The notes beneath the pieces were generated by a model. It was given only the letters and a program-made list of their open reading frames with translations. It searched no databases and was not told the DNA's origin. DNA of 64,000 bases from Chitinophaga silvisoli (GTDB taxonomy: Bacteria > Bacteroidota > Bacteroidia > Chitinophagales > Chitinophagaceae), in NCBI RefSeq assembly GCF_003412465.1, contig NZ_QTJV01000004.1, forward strand, positions 434,001 to 498,000, read 5' to 3'. This document shows positions 46,248 through 53,821 of the stretch, one piece after another. Made by a program: the position numbers and the translations under genes. Each line of letters opens with the position of its first letter. The stretch's first letter is position 1.

Positions 46248-46634
46248 ATGGAACCTCTCCGGAATGCATTAAACTGGTTCGAAATCCCCGTACACGACTT
46301 CGACAGAGCCAGGAAGTTTTACAGCCATATTCTAGGCTATGAGCTTCCCGAACAAATCTCCGGACTCAAAAAAATGGCCTTCTTCCTCTTCGACCACACC
46401 AGTGGCGCTGGCGGAGCTATTGTCCATGGTATGGAATACCTGCCCAGCCAGCGCGGGGCTTTGATTTATCTGAATGCAGGTGAAGACCTTTCACCTATCC
46501 TGGACCGCGTAGAAGCAGCCGGAGGTAAGATTGAACTGGATAAACGCCCCATTGCTGATATTCCCATTCCCGGGTATTTTGCGATTATCTATGATACCGA
46601 TGGCAACCGCATCGCTCTTCATTCCCGCACCTGA
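46248..46634 (+). CDS. VOC-family (glyoxalase/bleomycin-resistance-like) protein
   Basis: 128 residues with the two-beta-alpha-beta-beta-beta layout: LNWFEIPVHDFDRARKFY at the N-terminus (first unit) and GALIYLNAGEDLSPILDRVE in the second, ending in FAIIYDTDGNRIALHS. Metal-ligand positions are plausible (Glu in the first strand, Glu/His near the end) but cannot be fixed without a structure. The family includes dioxygenases, glyoxalases and antibiotic-binding proteins; substrate unknown. It lies right behind the pdhC terminator, so it has its own transcript. Confidence 0.85.
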   Translation: MEPLRNALNWFEIPVHDFDRARKFYSHILGYELPEQISGLKKMAFFLFDHTSGAGGAIVHGMEYLPSQRGALIYLNAGEDLSPILDRVEAAGGKIELDKRPIADIPIPGYFAIIYDTDGNRIALHSRT

Positions 46635-46713
46635 AACGAAGCTTTTGATGCTCACATGGCCTTTTAATATTATACCTACCTCGTACAGAACAATGCTTCA
46701 TTTATACAAAAAC

Positions 46714-46956
46714 TAAAAGACTCCCTTGCTCTCCCACCTTCCATCTCTCTCCTCTTTCATCTCACTCCTTTTCGCTTTTCTCTCTATCTACTTTCCCTCC
46801 TTCTTTCTTTCCTCCTGCTTCCTTTCCATCCTTCCAACTCTCCCGCCTTCCAACTCACTCCCGTTCCCTCCTTTCTCCCCTTTACCCCTTTTATCCCCTT
46901 TATCTCCTTCCCCCTTTCGCCTCTCTCCTTTCTCCTCTTCCCCCCTCCCCCTTTTC
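46714..46956 (+). repeat. 243-bp almost pure pyrimidine tract
   Basis: The plus strand is nearly only C and T (runs such as CTCCCTTTCTCCTCTTCC), with very few purines. It is imperfectly repetitive (CCTTTCTCC, CTCTCTCC and CCTTCC units). It lies between the VOC gene and the GbsR-type regulator and ends 8 bp before the latter's promoter. No credible protein is encoded. Confidence 0.8.
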
Positions 46957-46959
46957 ACA

Positions 46960-46994
46960 AACTTTTGAAAGTTCAAAAACATAATATACCTTTA
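46960..46994 (+). promoter_or_regulatory. Promoter and overlapping palindrome of the GbsR-type regulator
   Basis: TTTG (46964-46967), 19 bp, TACCTTTA (46987-46994) fits the Bacteroidota promoter except for the last base. The -33 box sits inside a perfect inverted repeat AACTTT-TG-AAAGTT (46960-46973), a plausible operator for autoregulation by the encoded winged-helix protein. Spacing to ATG 47014 is 19 bp. Confidence 0.55.
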
Positions 46995-47013
46995 TACCTT
47001 CAATAAGGAAGCA

Positions 47014-47520
47014 ATGAAATTAGCCGAAGCAAAAGCACAATTCATCCAAACATGGGGCTCCCTCGGAGCCCAATGGGGTATAAACCGAACCATGGCCCAA
47101 ATCCACGCTTTGCTAATGATCATGCCTGAGCCCCTAAGTGCAGACGAAATCATGGCAGAGCTAAACATTTCCCGGGGCAACACCAACATGAACGTACGCG
47201 AACTCATCAACTGGGGCCTCGTAGACCGCGTCCTCGTGCCCGGCGAAAGAAAAGAATACTTCACCGCTGAAAAAGATATTTACAAAGTTGCCAAAGAAAT
47301 TGCCCGCGAAAGAAAACGCAGGGAACTGGATCCCATCCTCAAAACCCTGGAACAACTCCAGGAAGTAGAAGGTGATCCGAAAGACAAACACCTGAAATCC
47401 TTCAAAGACTCCATTACAGAAATCAACAAATTCGCTCATCAAACAGACAAAACCCTGAACGCATTTGTAAAAGCAGATGCAAACTGGTTCTATTCCACCC
47501 TGATGAAGCTGTTCAAATAA
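47014..47520 (+). CDS. GbsR/MarR-family transcriptional regulator
   Basis: 168 residues. The N-terminal part (WGSLGAQWGINRTMAQIHAL) and the winged helix (about 40-90, LSADEIMAELNISRGNTNMN followed by LINWGLVDR) match the GbsR branch of MarR-type regulators. A helical C-terminal half, rich in Lys and Glu, likely dimerises. Target genes are not evident; the palindrome at its own promoter suggests autorepression. A terminator follows within 25 bp. Confidence 0.88.
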   Translation: MKLAEAKAQFIQTWGSLGAQWGINRTMAQIHALLMIMPEPLSADEIMAELNISRGNTNMNVRELINWGLVDRVLVPGERKEYFTAEKDIYKVAKEIARERKRRELDPILKTLEQLQEVEGDPKDKHLKSFKDSITEINKFAHQTDKTLNAFVKADANWFYSTLMKLFK

Positions 47521-47541
47521 AGTCATCCCGATGATAAATCT

Positions 47542-47567
47542 AAGGCGGCCCCCCGCCTTGTTTTTTT
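47542..47567 (+). terminator. Terminator of the GbsR-type regulator gene
   Basis: AAGGCGG (47542-47548) pairs with CCGCCTT (47553-47559), followed by seven T (47561-47567). The following stretch to 47926 (about 360 bp) contains no gene that I can support. Confidence 0.85.
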
Positions 47568-47926
47568 CCAAACAACCTTTCAAAAACTGAAAGTCCGGAT
47601 ACGACAATCCGACCTCAACGGCAGCTCCAATTGCAGTGCTCCCCACCGCACCTCTAACCGTCCATTCATTCGCACATCACAACCAATAAGCAGATAACCA
47701 TCCTTCCCGCCAGGCTTCCTACCCTGCATGGCTTAACAGATCAGCACCTGTCTCATTGGCACAAAGCTAAACCCTGCTTAAAAGCTTGCCACCCACACAA
47801 CCCAGGCTGGCCTTATATCTCCCCCCCCACTTGGAAACCTATGCCAACCACATCATCTCCCCTGCCAGGAAGGCGGTACCGCCCCTTCCATTCATGTTCT
47901 GGTGTAAAGTTTGTTACTATATAAGT

Positions 47927-48295
47927 ATGAGCGACAAGAAAAAAACAGTGGTATTAGGTGCATCACCTAATCCTGACAGATATAGTTATCTGGCTGTAAA
48001 CAGATTGACTGCCCATGGCCATCCTGTTGTTGCCATCGGCAAAAGAGCTGCCCAGATAGGAAGTATCCCCATCACTACCGACCACGGTACTCAGGAAGAT
48101 GTGGATACAGTGACCCTGTATATGAACCCGGGCAACCAGAAAGAATATTATGATTACATCATGAACCTGCACCCTAAACGCATCATCTTCAACCCCGGCA
48201 CCGAAAATGACGAACTGGCGAAGATGGCGGAGGACAAAGGGATTGATACAATGGAAGCCTGCACATTGGTACTCCTCAGTACCGGACAATATTGA
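47927..48295 (+). CDS. CoA-binding domain protein (YccU-like)
   Basis: 122 residues: a single Rossmann-like CoA-binding domain. VVLGASPNPDRYSYLAVNRL carries the nucleotide loop and LTAHGHPVVAIGKRAAQIG the second strand; KRIIFNPGTENDELAKMAED is the conserved C-terminal part. Such stand-alone domains are related to the N-terminus of succinyl-CoA ligase; their job is not established. ATG 47927 (MSDKKKTVV) is chosen; a longer frame upstream (from 47786) lacks fold-like sequence. Confidence 0.88.
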   Translation: MSDKKKTVVLGASPNPDRYSYLAVNRLTAHGHPVVAIGKRAAQIGSIPITTDHGTQEDVDTVTLYMNPGNQKEYYDYIMNLHPKRIIFNPGTENDELAKMAEDKGIDTMEACTLVLLSTGQY

Positions 48296-48308
48296 TTGCT
48301 TTTTTCAA

Positions 48309-48347
48309 AAAAGGGAGGGTTCGGCCAAAAGTCGAACCCTCCCTTTT
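48309..48347 (+). terminator. Terminator after the CoA-binding protein gene
   Basis: AAAAGGGAGGGTTCG (48309-48323) pairs perfectly with CGAACCCTCCCTTTT (48333-48347), a 15-bp stem with a 9-nt loop. Confidence 0.9.
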
Positions 48348-48479
48348 GCATACATACCACACTCAACCTATTCAAATAAATTGTATATTCGGTTATCCTG
48401 ATATCCCTCTCCGCAAGGCGCTGAATCACCGACTGGCTTTATAACTCAACACTGCCTTTTCACTCTAATCATATATATC

Positions 48480-48953
48480 ATGAAATGGAGAAGATTCAAC
48501 GGCGAACAAATCCAATTGCCAATTAAGGAAGAAGTCCGCCAGGCCATCATCCGCGAAACCGCCAAAGGCTTTCACCTCAAAGTATGCATCGGGACAGACT
48601 CCCAGGTCAAAGGCATCGACACAGAATTCGCTACCGTCATCGTATTTCTACGCGAAGGACATGGAGGTTTCATGTTCATTCACAACGAAAAAACACACGA
48701 TGCCTACTCTATCAAAGAGCGTATGCTCATAGAAGTAGCCAAAAGCATCGAGATCGCTTACGAACTCTGTGACCTGTTTACCGAATACGATGTAGACATG
48801 GAAGTACATGCGGACATTAACACCAACCCCCAGTTTAAAAGCAACCTTGCTTTACGCGAAGCAATGGGTTATATACTGGGTATGGGCTTCGCCTTCAAAG
48901 CCAAGCCAGACGCGTTTGCCAGTAGCTGCTGTGCCGATAAGGTAGTGAACTGA
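48480..48953 (+). CDS. RNase H-like YkuK/DUF458-family protein
   Basis: 157 residues. The fold shows an RNase H-like start (LKVCIGTDSQVKG, first acidic residue), the strand FATVIVFLREGHGGF, and later VDMEVHADINTNPQFKSN with the second acidic pair. These are the marks of the YkuK/DUF458 group, which is predicted but not proven to be a nuclease. Start ATG 48480. Single gene with short flanks; no regulatory site was identified. Confidence 0.83.
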   Translation: MKWRRFNGEQIQLPIKEEVRQAIIRETAKGFHLKVCIGTDSQVKGIDTEFATVIVFLREGHGGFMFIHNEKTHDAYSIKERMLIEVAKSIEIAYELCDLFTEYDVDMEVHADINTNPQFKSNLALREAMGYILGMGFAFKAKPDAFASSCCADKVVN

Positions 48954-49131
48954 TAAACGGGTCTGCACATTTCTCACTTTGCTTTAGGATGTGTAACCAC
49001 ACATCCTGGGAAACTATCCCCCTTAAAAAACTGAAAAACTGCATCTGAAATAACCCCACCCTACCATTTTTCAAAAATTCTTCGTATCTTAAATTATACC
49101 TAACAACCTACAATTAATTAAAGGGATCAAA

Positions 49132-49548
49132 ATGAGACCCATATCTGTCACTGTCACACTATTAGCGTTATTAGCAACCTTTGCCTGCAAAAAAGAGAAC
49201 CTTGCAGACAACCCATCCAGCAAACTTCAAGGTAGCTGGCGACTGATACAAACCGTTTCCGGCAAGCATCTCAGCCTGGTAGATAGTAGTGCGCTTAACA
49301 CTATTACTTTCAATGGGAATAATATGCTGACCTATCGCCACGATACCCTCATCAGCAGGGAATCTTTTCTCATGGCCTTCAAAGCAGATCGTCTTCCTTA
49401 CCTCGTTTCTGACAAAGACCCGTGGAATCCAAGGATCTACAGCTGCACCTTCTGCAACTCTAACGATACGCTCTACCTGTCTGCCGTGCACATCGCCGAT
49501 GGCACCAAAGCCACTTATGTTCGCGTAAAAAATAAAGGAGCACTGTAA
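49132..49548 (+). CDS. Small lipoprotein with lipocalin-like domain
   Basis: 138 residues. A lipoprotein signal (TVTLLALLATFAC) puts the lipidated Cys at residue 19, followed by KKEN, so it is anchored in the envelope. SSKLQGSWRLIQTVSGKHLS starts a lipocalin-like beta barrel of the type seen in many Bacteroidota lipoproteins (GxW motif at the first strand). Two further cysteines in YSCTFCNSND may bind a metal or form a disulphide. Function unknown. The start is ATG 49132, preceded by an A/T-rich 5' region; a terminator follows. Confidence 0.78.
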   Translation: MRPISVTVTLLALLATFACKKENLADNPSSKLQGSWRLIQTVSGKHLSLVDSSALNTITFNGNNMLTYRHDTLISRESFLMAFKADRLPYLVSDKDPWNPRIYSCTFCNSNDTLYLSAVHIADGTKATYVRVKNKGAL

Positions 49549-49574
49549 CAGCGCCCCTTTATCCATATATTATT

Positions 49575-49614
49575 AAACACAGTTTTCGCAAATTGCCTAA
49601 ACTGTGTTTTTGCA
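49575..49614 (+). terminator. Terminator of the lipoprotein gene
   Basis: AAACACAGTTT (49575-49585) pairs perfectly with AAACTGTGTTT (49599-49609) and is followed by TT and a T-rich tail. Confidence 0.8.
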
Positions 49615-49913
49615 TTTCATATACCATCATCCCTCTATTGCAATAATCCCCTTATACCACCCTAATCACCCTCCAGTACTATCACCTACCATCACCCCTC
49701 TCCTATGCAATACCCCTCTTATACTATCACTCTTTATGCTATCGCCATCCTATGTAATCATCTCCTTTGCAATCAACCTCCTTTGCCATACCCACCTATA
49801 CTATCACCCTCCAATACTCTCACCTTATATCATCACCCCTCCTATGCAATCGCCATCCTACGTAATCACTCTTTTGCAATCACTCATACCCTCACCCCTC
49901 CTATGCAATCGCC
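49615..49913. repeat. Degenerate CTATGCAATC repeat tract reaching into the engB stop
   Basis: Some 300 bp of C/T/A-rich DNA built from variants of CCTATGCAAT-CGCC and ATACTATCACCC. A 21-bp element starting CACCCCTCCTATGCAATCGC occurs exactly at 49834-49854 and 49893-49913, with a near copy at 49693. The last copy overlaps the 3' end of engB, so its stop and last three codons (minus strand) are made of repeat sequence. Confidence 0.75.
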
Positions 49914-50509
49914 CTAAACTGCATATTCATCTCATCTATAAACTCCAAAATCTTATCCCTTCCCATCTTCTTCACCGTACTAGTCACAAAATTCGCCGGC
50001 AAAAACTCCCAATTCTCCCTCAACTTATTCAAAAACGCCTTCACATTCTTACTCGTCTCCGCCTGCGTACTTTTATCCGCCTTCGTAAACACCAGGTTAA
50101 ATGGAATCTGCCACTCGCCCAACTGATTAACAAAATCAATATCCAGCTTCTGAGGCGTATGCCTGCTATCAATCAACACAAACACATTCACCAGGTTCGG
50201 ACGCTTCCGCAAATAATTCTCAATCATCTTCTCCCAACTCCTCCGCTGAGACTGGCTCACCTTCGCAAACCCATACCCCGGCAAATCCACCAGGTACCAA
50301 TCCTTATTCACCAAAAAGTGGTTGATCAGTTGCGTCTTTCCCGGCGTACCCGATGTCTTTGCCAACTTCTCATTATTAGCTAACATATTGATCAACGAGG
50401 ACTTACCCACATTCGACCTACCAATAAACGCATACTCCGGCAAATTCGGAGTAGGACATTTTTCCCACTCTGGACTACTAATTAAATATTCCGCAGATTT
50501 TATAATCAT
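49901..50509 (-). CDS. engB: Ribosome biogenesis GTP-binding protein EngB/YsxC
   Basis: 202 residues. TrmE-Era-EngA-EngB GTPase with G1 AFIGRSNVGKSSLINML, G2 TSGTPGKTQLINHF, G3 LVDLPGYGFAKVS and G4 VFTKADKS. EngB acts in late 50S subunit assembly. Normal family length. The C-terminal residues RAIA and the stop derive from the adjoining repeat tract, which suggests that the repeat has invaded or grown from the gene end. Divergent from ubiE/menG with a 90-bp gap. Confidence 0.95.
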   Translation of the reverse strand: MIIKSAEYLISSPEWEKCPTPNLPEYAFIGRSNVGKSSLINMLANNEKLAKTSGTPGKTQLINHFLVNKDWYLVDLPGYGFAKVSQSQRRSWEKMIENYLRKRPNLVNVFVLIDSRHTPQKLDIDFVNQLGEWQIPFNLVFTKADKSTQAETSKNVKAFLNKLRENWEFLPANFVTSTVKKMGRDKILEFIDEMNMQFRAIA

Positions 50510-50562
50510 AATATCTTTTTACAAAAAAATCAAAAATTGGCCCCGTACATGACTTTTAGCAT

Positions 50563-50593
50563 TTTACTTATCAACAAGAACACCCTAACTTTG
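50563..50593 (+). promoter_or_regulatory. Promoter of ubiE/menG-porT
   Basis: TTTA (50563-50566), 19 bp, TAACTTTG (50586-50593), an exact TAnnTTTG. It ends only 6 bp before ATG 50600, so the transcript should be nearly or fully leaderless. Confidence 0.6.
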
Positions 50594-50599
50594 CGGGCT

Positions 50600-51334
50600 A
50601 TGTCAGACAAGAAAGTAGTACCGTTTGCCGCGTCAAAATTAAGCAAGAAGGAACAAATAGCGACAATGTTCAATGATATTGCCCATCGCTATGACTTTTT
50701 AAACCACTTTATGTCCCTCGGGATCGATATCATGTGGCGAAAAAAAGCCCTCAAACTGCTGAAATCCCTCCAACCCAAAAAAATGCTGGACGTGGCCACC
50801 GGTACAGGCGACTTCGCCATCATGGCCAACAAGATGCTCAACCCTGACACCATCACCGGTATCGACATCTCTGAAGGCATGCTTTCCTTTGGCCGGGAAA
50901 AAATTAATAACCTGGGCCTCTCTGACAAAATTACCCTGCAGCTGGGAGATAGCGAAACAATAAGTTTTCCTGATAATACGTTTGATGCAATAACGGTAGC
51001 ATACGGTGTTCGCAACTTCGAGAATCTGGAAAAAGGACTGGCTGAAATGTTGCGTGTATTGAAGCCGGGCGGAAAATTGGTAATATTAGAATTCTCTAAT
51101 CCAACAGTTTTTCCTATTAAACAATTATATAATTTGTATTTTCGCTATATTACACCCCTGATCGGAAAATGGATTGCAAAGAGTCAGGCAGCATACAGCT
51201 ACCTTCCCGAATCTGTGAAAGCGTTCCCCCAAGGTCAGGAAATGTGTAATATTTTAACTAATACCGGCTTTCAAGCAGTGACATGCAAAAAACTCACATT
51301 CGGCATCAGCTCTATTTATTGCGCTTCCCGCTAG
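50600..51334 (+). CDS. ubiE: Demethylmenaquinone methyltransferase (UbiE/MenG)
   Basis: 244 residues, class I SAM methyltransferase. The family signatures are present: RYDFLNHFMSLGIDIMWRKK at the N-terminus, the SAM loop MLDVATGTGDFAIMA, and VRNFENLEKGLAEMLRVLKP followed by LVILEFSNP. It makes the last methylation of menaquinone, the only quinone expected in Bacteroidota. I use ATG 50600 (MSDKKVVPF); the 21 residues from an ATG at 50537 lie upstream of the promoter box. The 3' end overlaps porT by 52 bp, so the two are translationally linked. Confidence 0.93.
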   Translation: MSDKKVVPFAASKLSKKEQIATMFNDIAHRYDFLNHFMSLGIDIMWRKKALKLLKSLQPKKMLDVATGTGDFAIMANKMLNPDTITGIDISEGMLSFGREKINNLGLSDKITLQLGDSETISFPDNTFDAITVAYGVRNFENLEKGLAEMLRVLKPGGKLVILEFSNPTVFPIKQLYNLYFRYITPLIGKWIAKSQAAYSYLPESVKAFPQGQEMCNILTNTGFQAVTCKKLTFGISSIYCASR

Positions 51335-52011
51335 TACTGATACTGGCTATCCTATGGAATACAAGGAGCGCTCAGGCGCAAACCGTACTGAATATGGAAG
51401 AACATGATGCCAAGCCCTATTACTTTGGTATCACGCTCGCGGCCAACAACTCTTATTTCAAACTCCTGCACGATGCGGTTTTCCTGCATCAGGACTCTAT
51501 CATGGTAGTAGAGCCCCTCAAGACCTTTGGATTTAACCTCGGTCTCCTGGGCAACGTACGCCTGAGCGAATATTTCGACCTTCGCCTTAATCCGCAATTG
51601 TCATTCGCCTCGAAAAACTTATACTATCGGGAAAACTTCCCCACCCGGGAAACCACTAAAAATATCGAATCCATCCTCCTGCAATTCCCCTTACAGATCA
51701 AATTCAAGTCAGATCGTATCGATAATATGCGGGTATACGTAATCGCCGGTCTGAAATATGACTATGACCTGGCCTCCAATGCCCGCGCACGCCGCGCAGA
51801 AGATCTCGTGAAGATCAAAGCAGGTGACTATGGCTATGAAGCAGGTGCTGGTTTTGAGTTTTACTTCCCCAGCTTTATCTTCTCCCCTGAATTTAAGATC
51901 AGCAATGGTCTCTCCAATATGCAGGTGAAAGATAAGAACCTCCGTTACTCCAATGTGATACAGTCACTGAAGTCTCGTATGATCGTGTTCTCCATCCACC
52001 TGGAAGGTTAA
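51283..52011 (+). CDS. porT: PorT-family outer-membrane protein (type IX secretion)
   Basis: 242 residues. A signal peptide (FPLVLILAILWNTRSAQAQ) is followed by an eight-strand-type barrel with YYFGITLAANNSYFKL, GFNLGLLGNVRLSEYFDLRL, NPQLSFASKNLYYR and FPSFIFSPEFKISNGLSN. This matches PorT, an outer-membrane component required for type IX secretion and gliding in Bacteroidota. The ubiE-porT order with overlapping ends is a familiar arrangement in the phylum. No other T9SS gene is in the window. Confidence 0.85.
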   Translation: MQKTHIRHQLYLLRFPLVLILAILWNTRSAQAQTVLNMEEHDAKPYYFGITLAANNSYFKLLHDAVFLHQDSIMVVEPLKTFGFNLGLLGNVRLSEYFDLRLNPQLSFASKNLYYRENFPTRETTKNIESILLQFPLQIKFKSDRIDNMRVYVIAGLKYDYDLASNARARRAEDLVKIKAGDYGYEAGAGFEFYFPSFIFSPEFKISNGLSNMQVKDKNLRYSNVIQSLKSRMIVFSIHLEG

Positions 52012-52086
52012 TCAGTCAATTACTTTGTTGCTTTAATAATTGTTCTCTATTAGGAGAATCAGTTAACTATTCCCTCAACGAAAAAG

Positions 52087-52290
52087 GTCCCCCATCACCC
52101 ATTTCCCTTTCCATCTCTTCCCCCTTTCACCTCTTCATCCCATCTTCTACTCATCCCATCTTCTACTCATCCGTCATCAGCTCATCCCTTCTCCACTTCC
52201 CTTCCCCTCTTCCCTTCTCCTTCATCCCACCTTTCCCCTTCTACTCTTCCCCTTCCCACCTTTGCCCTTCTCCTCCTCTCCCCCTTAAAG
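52087..52290 (+). repeat. Pyrimidine tract with 16-bp tandem repeat before pyrC
   Basis: About 200 bp with almost only C, T and scattered A on the plus strand. TCATCCCATCTTCTAC is repeated in tandem (52135-52150 and 52151-52166) with a partial third copy. It ends at the pyrC promoter, as the tract at 46714 ends at the GbsR-type promoter. Confidence 0.7.
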
Positions 52291-52320
52291 TTTGACAAAC
52301 CTTTCTTTCCCCTATCTTTG
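52291..52320 (+). promoter_or_regulatory. Promoter of pyrC, probably leaderless
   Basis: TTTG (52291-52294), 18 bp, TATCTTTG (52313-52320): exact on both boxes. The start codon ATG 52325 begins 4 bp after the -7 box, about where transcription should begin. Confidence 0.75.
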
Positions 52321-52324
52321 CGCC

Positions 52325-53671
52325 ATGCAGACATATATCATCCGCAATATATCCGTAGTCAATGAAGGCAGTACCACTGTCCAGGACGTCCTTATCAGAA
52401 ATGGCCGTATAGAAAAAATCGCTCCGCACATCACCATCAGCGGACAATACACCGAAATCAACGGCGAAGGCAAACACCTCCTACCCGGTGTCATCGATGA
52501 CCAGGTCCACTTCCGCGAACCCGGCCTTACCCACAAAGCCACTATCTACACGGAATCCCGTGCAGCCGTAGCCGGCGGTACCACCAGCTTCATGGAAATG
52601 CCAAACACCGTTCCCGCCGCCCTTACACAAGAGCTGCTGGAAGACAAATATAAAATCGGTGCACAACACTCCCTGGCCAACTACTCCTTCTTCATGGGCG
52701 TATCCAACGACAATGCTGATGAAGTACTAAAAACAAACGAAAAGAAAGACCGCATCTGCGGTGTAAAAATATTCATGGGCTCATCTACCGGCAATATGCT
52801 GGTGGATAACTACATCACCCTCGAACGCATCTTTGGTGGCAGCGAAGTCCTCATCGCTACCCACTGCGAAGATGAAAAAATCATCAAAAACAACCTCGAG
52901 AAATACAAACAGGAAGTGGGCCCGGAAAACCTGACTGCCGCCTACCATCCCCTGATTCGTAATGAAGAAGGTTGCTTCGAATCATCCCTGGTAGCCATCC
53001 AGTTTGCCAAGAAACACAATTCCCGCCTGCACATCCTGCACATCTCTACCGAGAAGGAATTACAACTCTTCAGCAATATGCTGCCACTCGCAGAAAAACG
53101 TATTACCGCTGAGGTTTGTGTACATCACCTCTACTTCACAGCAGATGATTACGCACGCTATGGCAATCTCATTAAGTGTAATCCCGCCATCAAAGCGGCT
53201 CACAATAAACATGGTCTCTGGCAGGGCCTGCTGGACGATCGTCTGGACATCATTGCCACCGACCACGCACCGCACACCTGGGAAGAAAAACAACAACCCT
53301 ATTTACAGGCACCATCCGGCGTTCCATTGGTGCAGCACAGCCTGCTCATGATGCTGGAACACGTATCCAAAGGCAATATCACGCTGGAAAAAGTAGTGGA
53401 GAAAATGGCACATGCGCCTGCCATCTGCTTCCAGATCAAAGAAAGAGGCTTCCTGCGCGAAGGCTACTTTGCTGACTGCGTCATTGTAGACCTGCAACAG
53501 GCCACCATGGTAGATAAGAGCAATCTGCACTACAAGTGCGGATGGTCCCCACTGGAAGAGCATACATTCCCGGCAGCCGTAACACATACATTTGTAAGCG
53601 GCCACCTGGCTTATGAGAATGGTGTGTTCAATGAAAGTGAAAAAGGACAACGCCTGCTGTTCAACAGATAA
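52325..53671 (+). CDS. pyrC: Dihydroorotase
   Basis: 448 residues, amidohydrolase fold. The metal region reads GVIDDQVHFREPGLTHKA: where most dihydroorotases have HxH this protein has QxH, which I recall from other Bacteroidota members. Further signatures are VKIFMGSSTGN, LIATHCEDE, LHILHISTEKE and the catalytic Asp in IATDHAPHTWEEK. It closes carbamoyl-aspartate to dihydroorotate in pyrimidine synthesis. ATG 52325 is chosen; an upstream TTG lies inside the promoter. Given the missing metal ligand, activity with a single metal is possible. Confidence 0.9.
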   Translation: MQTYIIRNISVVNEGSTTVQDVLIRNGRIEKIAPHITISGQYTEINGEGKHLLPGVIDDQVHFREPGLTHKATIYTESRAAVAGGTTSFMEMPNTVPAALTQELLEDKYKIGAQHSLANYSFFMGVSNDNADEVLKTNEKKDRICGVKIFMGSSTGNMLVDNYITLERIFGGSEVLIATHCEDEKIIKNNLEKYKQEVGPENLTAAYHPLIRNEEGCFESSLVAIQFAKKHNSRLHILHISTEKELQLFSNMLPLAEKRITAEVCVHHLYFTADDYARYGNLIKCNPAIKAAHNKHGLWQGLLDDRLDIIATDHAPHTWEEKQQPYLQAPSGVPLVQHSLLMMLEHVSKGNITLEKVVEKMAHAPAICFQIKERGFLREGYFADCVIVDLQQATMVDKSNLHYKCGWSPLEEHTFPAAVTHTFVSGHLAYENGVFNESEKGQRLLFNR

Positions 53672-53684
53672 ACGATAAATACTA

Positions 53685-53738
53685 AAAATGGCCCGGATCT
53701 TTGCGACCAAAGGAAGCAAAGGTTCGGGCCATTTTTTT
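53685..53738 (+). terminator. Two-level terminator of pyrC
   Basis: AAAATGGCCCGGA (from 53685) pairs with TTCGGGCCATTTT (to 53734), followed by T's to 53738. Inside the loop, CTTTGC (53699-53704) pairs with GCAAAG (53716-53721). Confidence 0.8.
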
Positions 53739-53821
53739 CCCCTCCCCTTATGGAATTCTTCACATTGCTCATCTGTAAATAAAGCGGCATATTTCCGTAT
53801 ATTCACCTAAAAGCCTGTGCA

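Noticed and set aside
46726..46968. 80-codon frame in the pyrimidine tract
   Set aside because: Translation is almost only Leu, Ser, Pro and Phe, as expected from C/T-only DNA.
47786..47926. N-terminal extension of the CoA-binding protein
   Set aside because: Pro-rich, unlike any part of the domain; ATG 47927 directly precedes the Rossmann start.
49604..50383. 259-codon plus-strand frame across the repeat tract and engB
   Set aside because: First half is low-complexity repeat, second half is antisense to the conserved EngB GTPase.
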